Assembly: GCF_017104965.1 (NCBI RefSeq)
Contig: NZ_JAAGPR010000006.1
Coordinates: 248,001-312,000, forward strand
Source: Paraburkholderia sp. Ac-20340
GTDB taxonomy: Bacteria; Pseudomonadota; Gammaproteobacteria; Burkholderiales; Burkholderiaceae
DNA length: 64,000 nucleotides
Reading direction: 5' to 3'
Below, in pieces: positions 1-6,920 of this stretch. Below the pieces are notes generated by a model. It made no database searches. It was not told where the DNA came from and was given only the letters and a program-made list of their open reading frames with translations. Numbering within the stretch: the stretch's first letter is position 1; each line of letters opens with the position of its first letter. A program made the translations under genes and the position numbers.

Positions 1-1
1 T

Positions 2-406
2 ACCGTCGGCGGCCTCGACGCAACTGGCGCAGTGCGCGTCTACAGCGTGGAAGCCACGGCGCAGCGCACCTCGGTGCTCGAAGTGAGCGCGCCTTCGGGC
101 CACGCGAATCACCTGATCCACGCGGGTCACGCCAACGAGGCGCAGATCGTCACCGAATCCTCGCGCGACCGGCAGGCCCGTCTCGCCGATCTCGTGCCCG
201 CACTCGGCGCGCAGCCCGACGGCGCGGCGTTCGTGCGCACGCTGCAGGATCGCGGCGGCGCCGGTCTGCCGATCTTCCGCGACGATCCGCACGATCCCGA
301 CGATGAAAACACGCTCGCCACCGCCTGCATGGAGATCGCGCCCGGCGGCGTGAACTTCGACGTCTGGCAGGACGGCGCGCGCACCTTGTCGATGACGATC
401 CAATGA
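2..406 (+). CDS. C45-family autoproteolytic acyltransferase/hydrolase, C-terminal part
   Basis: The frame is open at the left edge, so only about 134 C-terminal residues are visible. They contain an NHLIHAGHANEA stretch followed by SSRDRQARL and end in a TLATACMEIAPGG block. This order matches the C-terminal half of peptidase C45 / acyl-CoA:6-aminopenicillanate acyltransferase-like Ntn hydrolases. The catalytic N-terminal Cys would lie outside the window. The aminotransferase that follows on the same strand 112 bp downstream suggests a small amide- or amino-acid-handling operon. The family call rests on motif resemblance only. Confidence 0.6.
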   Translation, partial: TVGGLDATGAVRVYSVEATAQRTSVLEVSAPSGHANHLIHAGHANEAQIVTESSRDRQARLADLVPALGAQPDGAAFVRTLQDRGGAGLPIFRDDPHDPDDENTLATACMEIAPGGVNFDVWQDGARTLSMTIQ

Positions 407-518
407 CGATGGCGGGCGCGCTCCGAGCAGCGCGCCCGTCATTTCCGCAAGGTTCGACCGAATTTTTGACCGGATTCCCCAGATTTCCCGGATAGATCCG
501 CTTACAGCGAGAAAACCC

Positions 519-1868
519 ATGTCCAGCAAAGTGTTTCACCGGATGCCCCGCCAGACCCTGCCCGTTGCGGTCGCAGGCGAGGGCATCGAGATCATCGATT
601 CCACCGGCAAGCGCTATATCGACGCGAGCGGCGGTGCGGCCGTCTCGTGCCTCGGCCACAGCAACCAGCGCGTGATCGACGCGATCAAGCGCCAGGCGCA
701 GGCGCTGCCGTATGCGCACACGTCGTTTTTCACGACCGAAGCGTCCGAACAACTCGCCGATTACCTGATCGAGCACGCGCCCGCGGGCCTCGATCACGTC
801 TATTTCGTCTCGGGCGGCTCCGAGGCGATCGAGGCTGCGCTCAAGCTCGCGCGCCAGTATTTCGTCGAGAAGGGCGAGCGCTCGCGCCGTCATTTCATCG
901 CGCGCCGCCAGAGCTATCACGGCAATACGCTGGGCGCGCTGGCGATCGGCGGCAACGCGTGGCGCCGCGAGCCGTTCCTGCCGATCCTGATCGAATCGCA
1001 TCACGTGAGCCCGTGTTACGCCTACCGCGAGCGGCTCGACGGCGAGAGCGACGAAGCCTACGCACAGCGTCTGGCCGACGAACTCGAGCAGAAAATCCTC
1101 GAACTGGGCGCGGAAAACGTCGCGGCCTTCGTCGCCGAAACCGTGGTGGGCGCGACGGCCGGCGCGGTGCCGCCGGTGCGCGAGTACTTCCGCAAGATCC
1201 GCGCGGTGTGCGACCGCTACGGCGTGCTGCTGATTCTCGACGAGATCATGTCGGGCATGGGCCGCACCGGCCATCTGTTCGCCTGCGACGAAGACAGTGT
1301 GGCGCCCGATCTGCTGACCATCGCCAAGGGGCTGGGCGCCGGTTATCAGCCGATCGGCGCGACGCTCGTGAGCCGGCGCATCTATGAAACCATCGTGGGC
1401 GGCAGCGGCTATTTCCAGCACGGCCACACGTATATCGGCCACGCGACGGCCTGCGCGGCGGCGCTCGAAGTGCAGCACGTGATCGCCGAAGACAAGCTGC
1501 TCGACAACGTGCTCGCGCGCGGCGAACAACTGCGCGCGCGGCTGCGCGAGCGTTACGCGGAGCATCCGTATATCGGCGACGTGCGCGGGCGCGGCCTGTT
1601 CGTGGGCGTGGAACTGGTCAAGGACCGCGCGACGAAGGCCAGCTTCGACCCGTCGCTCAAGCTGCACGCCGCGATCAAGCGCGAAGCGTTCGCGCGCGGC
1701 CTGATGGTCTATCCGATGGGCGGCACGGTGGACGGCCAGAACGGCGACCACATCCTGCTCGCGCCGCCGTTTATCTGCACGGCGCAGGATATCGATACGA
1801 TCGAAGAGCGCCTTGCGGCGGCAGTGGGCGCGGCGCTGCAGGCGACGGGCGTGATGCAGACGGCCTGA
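519..1868 (+). CDS. Class III (PLP-dependent) aminotransferase, aspartate aminotransferase family
   Basis: A 449-residue protein of the usual class III length. The glycine-rich VSGGSEA loop at about residues 98-104 fits the PLP phosphate site, and LILDEIMSGMGRTG places the cofactor Asp near residue 241. IAKGLGAGYQPIG gives the Schiff-base Lys near residue 270. The fold transfers an omega-amino group to an alpha-keto acid in the cytoplasm; the substrate cannot be read from sequence. It follows the C45 hydrolase and precedes a carboxymuconolactone-decarboxylase-like gene 39 bp downstream, so the three are probably one transcript. Confidence 0.9.
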   Translation: MSSKVFHRMPRQTLPVAVAGEGIEIIDSTGKRYIDASGGAAVSCLGHSNQRVIDAIKRQAQALPYAHTSFFTTEASEQLADYLIEHAPAGLDHVYFVSGGSEAIEAALKLARQYFVEKGERSRRHFIARRQSYHGNTLGALAIGGNAWRREPFLPILIESHHVSPCYAYRERLDGESDEAYAQRLADELEQKILELGAENVAAFVAETVVGATAGAVPPVREYFRKIRAVCDRYGVLLILDEIMSGMGRTGHLFACDEDSVAPDLLTIAKGLGAGYQPIGATLVSRRIYETIVGGSGYFQHGHTYIGHATACAAALEVQHVIAEDKLLDNVLARGEQLRARLRERYAEHPYIGDVRGRGLFVGVELVKDRATKASFDPSLKLHAAIKREAFARGLMVYPMGGTVDGQNGDHILLAPPFICTAQDIDTIEERLAAAVGAALQATGVMQTA

Positions 1869-1907
1869 CGCGGGCGGCTTGCCAGAAACCTTATTCGGAG
1901 CAGATCA

Positions 1908-2483
1908 GTGACGCAGATGACGCAAACCCAGAACCCGCGCCTGCCGGCCTTCGAGGCCGCGAGCGCGACCCCCGAGCAGAAAGCGGTGCTCGACGAAATC
2001 CTCTCCGGCCCGCGCGGCAATCTGAACGGCCCGTTCCTCGGCTGGATCCATAGCCCGAAACTGGCGCAGAACGCCCAGCGTCTGGGCGCGTTCTGCCGCT
2101 ACAGCACGGGGCTCTCGCTGCGCCTTTCGGAACTGGCGATCCTCGTGACGGCGTCGCGCTGGCAGGCGCAGGCCGAGTGGTACATCCACTATCCGATCGC
2201 GATCGGGGCGGGCGTGCCCGAAGCGCTGGCCGAGCAGATTCGCACCGGCGCCGAGCCAGTCTTCGACGAAGCCGACGACGCGCTGATCTACGCCTTCACG
2301 ACCGAGCTTTACGACACGAAGCGCGTATCCGATGCCACCTACGCGCGAGCCGTAGAACGTTTCGGCCACGAGACGACGATCAATCTCGTTGGTCTGCTGG
2401 GCTACTACGCACTCGTGGCGATGACGCTCAATGTCTTCGGCATGCGCGCGGAAGGCCAGGCGACGTTGCCGTTCCCCGAGTAA
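1908..2483 (+). CDS. Carboxymuconolactone decarboxylase family protein
   Basis: A 191-residue protein with the CMD/AhpD-like helical core; the SELAILVTASRWQAQAEWYIH segment (residues about 74-94) carries the family Glu and His. There is no CxxC, so an AhpD-type thiol peroxidase role is unlikely and a decarboxylase-like or unknown hydrolytic role is more likely. The GTG start is preferred because GGAG lies 7 nt upstream; an in-frame ATG sits 9 nt later. It is the last gene of the left-edge operon and is followed by a strong terminator. Confidence 0.82.
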   Translation: MTQMTQTQNPRLPAFEAASATPEQKAVLDEILSGPRGNLNGPFLGWIHSPKLAQNAQRLGAFCRYSTGLSLRLSELAILVTASRWQAQAEWYIHYPIAIGAGVPEALAEQIRTGAEPVFDEADDALIYAFTTELYDTKRVSDATYARAVERFGHETTINLVGLLGYYALVAMTLNVFGMRAEGQATLPFPE

Positions 2484-2547
2484 GCCCGGCTTCGCGGCGG
2501 CTTCACAGCAACTTCCCGGCGACCTGCGCGCCGCGTTGCAGGACCAG

Positions 2548-2583
2548 CGCCCCATGCGGTTATCGCCGTATGGGGCGTTTTTT
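2548..2583 (+). terminator. Rho-independent terminator of the aminotransferase operon
   Basis: A 12-bp stem (CGCCCCATGCGG against CCGTATGGGGCG, one G-T pair) with a 6-nt loop is followed by six T. It lies 65 bp after the CMD-like gene. Confidence 0.9.
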
Positions 2584-3161
2584 GTTTGCCTGACGTGACG
2601 GCCATATTTCGGTGGCGTGATTTACCAATCGGTCGGTTAATTACGCTGGGCGCATAAACTAAATATCTGATCGCTCGCCGGGTAAAAAATAAAACGTATG
2701 AACGTTTTTTGACGGGAAACGTTTCCATGCATATTCCTGCCTGATTTTCTGTCGATTTGGACTGTCCAGTTAATCCGTTGACTGAACGTTTTTCAGGTGT
2801 CTTCCCGTTGATGGTCTGAGTTGTTTATTTGCTAAATCGTTATCTGCAGCAATATGACGTCGATGCGGAAATAATAAGACTGTTTGTGCCGTGCGGCGCC
2901 CGTGGCTGCGTGCAGGGCGGTGGCCGTGCCGCGGATCGGCCGTTACGAGTACGACAATTAGCCGGATCGGCGGAGCACCTAAAATGCGGTTTTCCCGTAG
3001 GCGGGATAAAATCGCTTGCACGATTTATTCCGCATTGATAGCCTTGCCGGACTTTATTGAAAGCCGCCCAAAAACATTATCGAAAAGGGGCGGTAGAAGG
3101 CGGGTTTCAGACCCGCTTCGGGGACTATTCGAGGCACGAGCTTTTTACTCGGGGAATTCCA
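2584..3161. other. Long intergenic region, AT-richer, with AACGTTT repeats
   Basis: No convincing gene in this stretch of about 580 bp; the ORFs in it lack ribosome sites and family features. It is clearly AT-richer than its flanks. It holds a perfect 12-bp palindrome GGAAACGTTTCC (2715-2726) and two more AACGTTT copies at 2701-2707 and 2785-2791. The core resembles LacI/GalR-family operators. It could be a regulatory region or a remnant of lost DNA. Confidence 0.45.
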
Positions 3162-3452
3162 ATGCTTGATACGACCGTTGAGGTCGCCGAAAGCCCGCAT
3201 CACGCCGAAGCGGGTATTGGCGACGTGGTCACCCTCAAATCGGGTGGCCCGCGCATGACTGTGATGTACGCAGGACCGGTTGGCTTTGCCAGCGGCCATT
3301 GGCTGATCTGCCAGTGGTTCGACGAACAAGGCGAACTGCGCCAGGACATGTTCGCGCAGGACATGGTGAAAATGGAACCGCGCCTGATTTCGGCAGGCTC
3401 GGTGCGGATGCGCATGCCTGCCGCGCGCATCGGCGGACGCCAGGGCGCCTGA
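3162..3452 (+). CDS. DUF2158 (YodC-like) small protein
   Basis: A 96-residue protein. The stretch GDVVTLKSGGPRMTV followed by CQWFDEQGEL is the hallmark of DUF2158/YodC proteins, small SH3-like barrels of unknown function. The start is the ATG at 3162 because GGGGA precedes it at a normal distance; the longer frame upstream has no ribosome site. It stands alone, converging on the LysE gene. Confidence 0.8.
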   Translation: MLDTTVEVAESPHHAEAGIGDVVTLKSGGPRMTVMYAGPVGFASGHWLICQWFDEQGELRQDMFAQDMVKMEPRLISAGSVRMRMPAARIGGRQGA

Positions 3453-3494
3453 GCACTTCAGGCGCTGGCGCCCCGTTTCATCCGTTGCCCGCTT

Positions 3495-4127
3495 TTAGCG
3501 TTGCCCTTCAGCGGCAATGCGCACGGCGAGCCCGGCCAGTACCGTACCCATCAGATAGCGCTGGATCGCCAGCCACTTCGGACGCCCGGCGAGGAACGAT
3601 GCGATCGTGCCTGCCGTGATCGCCGCTGCGGCGTTGATCGTAATCGACAGCAGGATCTGCACCGTGCCCAGTTCGATCGACTGCTTGAGCACGCTGCCCT
3701 GGCTCGGATCGATGAACTGTGGCAGCAGCGAAAGATAAAGAATCGCGACCTTCGGGTTCAGCAGGTTGGTGACGAAACCCATCAGGAACAGCTTGCCGGG
3801 CCGGTCGGGCGTGAGTTCGCGCACCTGAAACGGCGAGCGGCCGCCGGGCTTGAGCGTCTGCCACGCGAGCCAGGCCAGATAGAGCGCACCGCCGAGGCGC
3901 AACGCGTCGTAGGCAAACGGTACGGCCATCAGCAGCGCGGTAATGCCGAACGCGGCGCACAACATATAGAAGATAAAGCCCAGCGCGACGCCGCCTAGCG
4001 AAATCAAACCCGCCTTGCGCCCCTGGCAGATCGAGCGTGAGATCAAATAGATCATGTTGGGTCCGGGCGTGAGCGCCATGCCAAGAGCGACAGCGGCAAA
4101 AGCGAACAGCGGGGCGACATGAGGCAT
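3495..4127 (-). CDS. LysE/RhtB family amino-acid exporter
   Basis: A 210-residue inner-membrane protein with about six hydrophobic segments. The N-terminal GMALTPGPNMIYLISRS is the LysE/RhtB signature, with the conserved TPGPN near residue 20. The family exports amino acids or their analogues by proton exchange; the substrate is not predictable. It is a single gene; 155 bp separate its start from the 3' end of the next minus-strand gene. Confidence 0.88.
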   Translation of the reverse strand: MPHVAPLFAFAAVALGMALTPGPNMIYLISRSICQGRKAGLISLGGVALGFIFYMLCAAFGITALLMAVPFAYDALRLGGALYLAWLAWQTLKPGGRSPFQVRELTPDRPGKLFLMGFVTNLLNPKVAILYLSLLPQFIDPSQGSVLKQSIELGTVQILLSITINAAAAITAGTIASFLAGRPKWLAIQRYLMGTVLAGLAVRIAAEGQR

Positions 4128-4282
4128 GGCGGGCTCCGTGATGATGCGGGTCAGACGGCTGGGGAGGCGGCACGCGCGATGGACGCAACGGGTGCAGCGG
4201 TGTTTTCGTTAATTATTTCACGCTAAAAACGTTCGTGCGTGGCCAGGACGTCTCGTTGGCCATCCGGCCAGGGGCAGCAAGC

Positions 4283-4609
4283 CTAGGAGCGCTTCGAAGA
4301 CGCATCGCGCTCGGCGTTACGCGACTGGCGGGCCTGCGCGCGCGCGTCGAGGCGACGCGAAAACAGCTGCATGCCGATGATTTTCTTCTTTTCCTTGACG
4401 TTGTCGCCGATGTCTCTGGGCGGGTTTGGCTGCATCGACCAGAACAGCGCGAGAAACCAGCCGAGCACCGTCCAGCCCACCACCGCATTGAACAGGGCGA
4501 TGATCAGCAGATCGTGCCGCTTGCGGCGGTCGGCGATCATTGCGGGCAGGAAATACACCATCACTGCGATCAGCAGGACCAGCATTTCGAAGATGGAATG
4601 GCTCGCCAT
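4283..4609 (-). CDS. Superinfection-immunity family membrane protein (T4 Imm-like)
   Basis: A 108-residue protein with two hydrophobic helices (about residues 8-24 and 35-56), followed by a charged tail. The FNAVVGWTVLGWFLALFWS helix matches the Imm superinfection family, typified by phage T4 Imm, which blocks DNA entry of incoming phage. Homologues are common as solitary chromosomal genes of unproven role. No phage genes adjoin it here, so an immunity role is inference from the family name. Confidence 0.7.
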   Translation of the reverse strand: MASHSIFEMLVLLIAVMVYFLPAMIADRRKRHDLLIIALFNAVVGWTVLGWFLALFWSMQPNPPRDIGDNVKEKKKIIGMQLFSRRLDARAQARQSRNAERDASSKRS

Positions 4610-4831
4610 GGTGAAACCTCCGCATCAGGGCGTTGCCCTCGAACATTCATTGTCGCGCGGATCGGGCCCGCGCGCCGACAATGACCTTTCGATCCCGGGG
4701 TATTGGTGCACGATGGCGCGCGCCGGCCGGGTCAGGCCCTGGCCGAACGGCCAATGTCGATGCCTGGGCCTTTGGGTGAACGGGCGTTCGGGTCTATGAT
4801 CGGGGTTTTTCAGGCAAAGATCCCCCACACC

Positions 4832-6292
4832 ATGAGCTCAGACACCACAGAGGTCACCCGTCAACTCGATCACGACGAACTGCGCACGTTCGTGGAGCGT
4901 AAATGGAACGACGAAATCGTTCCCGCGCTCACGGACTACATCGCGGTGCCCGCGAAGAGTCCCGCCTTCGACGCCGACTGGGCGAAGCACGGCTACCTGG
5001 AGCGCGTGGTGCTGGAAGCCGCAAAGTGGGCCGAGTCGCAGCCCGTGCGCGGCCTGAAGCTCGAAGTCGTGCGTTTGCCGGGCCGCACGCCGGTGATTTT
5101 CTTCGAAGCGCCGGCCACGCGCTCGGGCAGCAGCGAAACCGTGCTGTTATACGGTCACCTCGACAAACAACCGGAATTCGACGGCTGGCGCAACGACCTC
5201 GGGCCCTGGACGCCCAAGCTCGAAGACGGCCGCCTCTATGGACGTGGCGGTGCAGACGACGGTTACGCCATCTACGCGAGCGTCACGGCGCTGGCCGCAC
5301 TGGACGCGCAGGGTGTCGAGCGTCCGCGCTGCGTGGGTCTGATCGAAACCTGCGAAGAGTCGGGCAGTTACGACCTGCTGCCTTATGTCGATGCGTTGCG
5401 CGACCGTCTGGGTAGCGTCGGCCTCGTCGTATGTCTGGATTCGGGCGCGGGCAACTACGATCAGCTTTGGCTGACCACTTCGCTGCGCGGCCTTGTGACC
5501 GGCGACCTGGAAGTCGAAGTGCTCGAAGAGGGCATTCACTCGGGTTCGTATGGCGGCATCGCGCCGTCGAGCTTCCGCGTGATGCGCCAGTTGTTCGAGC
5601 GTCTGGAGGATTCGCGCACCGGTACGCTGCTGCCGGAAGGCTTCCATATTCCGATTCCGTCCCAGCGCCTGGCCGAAGCGGAAGCCACGGCGAAGATCCT
5701 CGGCGAGAACGTCTGGAAGAGCATGCCGTGGGCGTGCGGTCTGGATGGGCGCCGCGTGCTGCCTACCACGACCGATCCGCAGCAGGCGCTGCTCGATTCC
5801 ACGTGGCGGCCTTCGCTTTCCGTGACAGGTGCGGCCGGGTTGCCGGCGCTCGCCAATGCGGGCAATGTGCTGCGCCCGCGCACGGCGTTCAAGCTTTCGC
5901 TGCGCTTGCCGCCGCTGCTGGATGCAGGCAAGGCCGTGGCGGAACTCAAGTCGCTGCTGGAACTCGATCCGCCCTACAACGCGCGTGTGACGTTCAAGCC
6001 CGACATGGGCGCGGCGAACGGCTGGAGTGCACCGGATCTCGCACCGTGGCTTTCTCAGGCGCTGGATGCGGCCTCGCGCAATCACTTCGGTGCCGACTGT
6101 GCGTATCTCGGTCAGGGCGGCACGATCCCGCTGATGAACGTGCTGCAGGCCGGCTTCCCCAAGTCGCAGTTCATGGTGTGCGGTGTGCTTGGTCCGAAAT
6201 CGAACGCTCACGGTCCGAACGAGTTCCTGCATGTGCCGTACGCGAAGAAACTCACGGCGACGGTCGCCGAAGTCATTTCTTCGGCACCTTGA
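4832..6292 (+). CDS. M20 family metallopeptidase
   Basis: A 486-residue cytoplasmic dinuclear-zinc peptidase. LLYGHLDKQPEFDGW gives the first zinc His (about 109) and its Asp (111), GRGGADDG gives the bridging Asp (142), and ETCEESGS gives the catalytic Glu pair (175/176). The layout matches M20 dipeptidases that hydrolyse short peptides or N-acyl amino acids. The ATG at 4832 is preferred because the protein then begins just before the conserved helical start; a longer in-frame reading from 4703 has low-complexity sequence. It is a single gene converging on cadR. Confidence 0.87.
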   Translation: MSSDTTEVTRQLDHDELRTFVERKWNDEIVPALTDYIAVPAKSPAFDADWAKHGYLERVVLEAAKWAESQPVRGLKLEVVRLPGRTPVIFFEAPATRSGSSETVLLYGHLDKQPEFDGWRNDLGPWTPKLEDGRLYGRGGADDGYAIYASVTALAALDAQGVERPRCVGLIETCEESGSYDLLPYVDALRDRLGSVGLVVCLDSGAGNYDQLWLTTSLRGLVTGDLEVEVLEEGIHSGSYGGIAPSSFRVMRQLFERLEDSRTGTLLPEGFHIPIPSQRLAEAEATAKILGENVWKSMPWACGLDGRRVLPTTTDPQQALLDSTWRPSLSVTGAAGLPALANAGNVLRPRTAFKLSLRLPPLLDAGKAVAELKSLLELDPPYNARVTFKPDMGAANGWSAPDLAPWLSQALDAASRNHFGADCAYLGQGGTIPLMNVLQAGFPKSQFMVCGVLGPKSNAHGPNEFLHVPYAKKLTATVAEVISSAP

Positions 6293-6305
6293 TCCCGGCA
6301 TGACG

Positions 6306-6333
6306 CGATGCGGGCCGCGCGTGGCCCGCATCG
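6306..6333. terminator. Perfect GC-rich hairpin between convergent genes
   Basis: An 11-bp perfect stem (CGATGCGGGCC / GGCCCGCATCG) with a 6-nt loop lies between the M20 gene and cadR, which converge. There is no T tract on either strand, so it may be an mRNA-end hairpin rather than a classic terminator. Confidence 0.5.
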
Positions 6334-6339
6334 GTGCTG

Positions 6340-6837
6340 CTAGTGCGGCGCGTGTTTTTTGGGCGCCTTTGCGGCGGTCGGCGCGTCGCTGCCGGCGTGC
6401 TCCGCATGCACTGCATCGGCGTGACAGGAGCAGTTTTCCTCGTCGATCGGCTGTTCCAGATTTTTCATGATGCCGCACTCGGCGCTGCTGTGACGCTCGT
6501 TGCAGCTATCGCGCAGCGTGCGCAGTTGTTGCTCCAGCACGCGCATGGTCTCGATCTGCTCGTGGATGCGGGCGATCTGGCAGTCGATCAGCGCATTCAC
6601 CTCGTCGCAGGGCTGGGCCGGATCGGCCTGATAGCGCCGCAGCATGCGGATATCGGTCAGCCCAATGCCCAGCGAGCGGCAATGGCGGATGAAGTTCAAC
6701 TGTGCGGCGTGTGCGGCCGTATAGCTGCGGTATCCGTTGGTTTCGCGCGCGGGCTCGTCCAGCAGGCCTTCGCGCTCGTAGAAGCGCACCGTTTCGACAT
6801 CGCAATGCGCGTGGCGCGCCAGTTCTCCGATTCTCAT
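6340..6837 (-). CDS. cadR: MerR-family Cd/Pb/Zn-responsive regulator CadR
   Basis: A 165-residue MerR regulator. The N-terminal winged helix (MRIGELARHAHCDVETVRFY) and ETNGYRSY wing are followed by a dimer helix. CDEVNALIDCQ and RDSCNERHSSAECG supply Cys ligands in the CadR pattern, and a His-rich tail (residues about 135-165) is typical of CadR. It should bind the shared promoter region and twist it open when metal is bound. It is divergent from cadA, with an 83-bp gap. Confidence 0.9.
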   Translation of the reverse strand: MRIGELARHAHCDVETVRFYEREGLLDEPARETNGYRSYTAAHAAQLNFIRHCRSLGIGLTDIRMLRRYQADPAQPCDEVNALIDCQIARIHEQIETMRVLEQQLRTLRDSCNERHSSAECGIMKNLEQPIDEENCSCHADAVHAEHAGSDAPTAAKAPKKHAPH

Positions 6838-6860
6838 CGTCGCGGTTCCCCAAAAATGGC

Positions 6861-6891
6861 TTGACCCTGTAGCGGCTACAGGCTGTTCAAT
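6861..6891 (+). promoter_or_regulatory. MerR-type promoter and CadR operator for cadA
   Basis: TTGACC (6861-6866) and TTCAAT (6886-6891) are separated by 19 bp, the over-long spacer typical of MerR-activated promoters. The spacer holds a perfect palindrome, CCTGTAGC-G-GCTACAGG (6866-6882). The cadA start lies 29 bp beyond. Confidence 0.88.
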
Positions 6892-6920
6892 GATTCTGTC
6901 ATCTTTGGGAGAAATCGGCC

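Noticed and set aside
2625..2645. ACCAATCGGTCGGTTAAT as a TetR operator
   Set aside because: Only five of seven positions are symmetric and no TetR gene is near.
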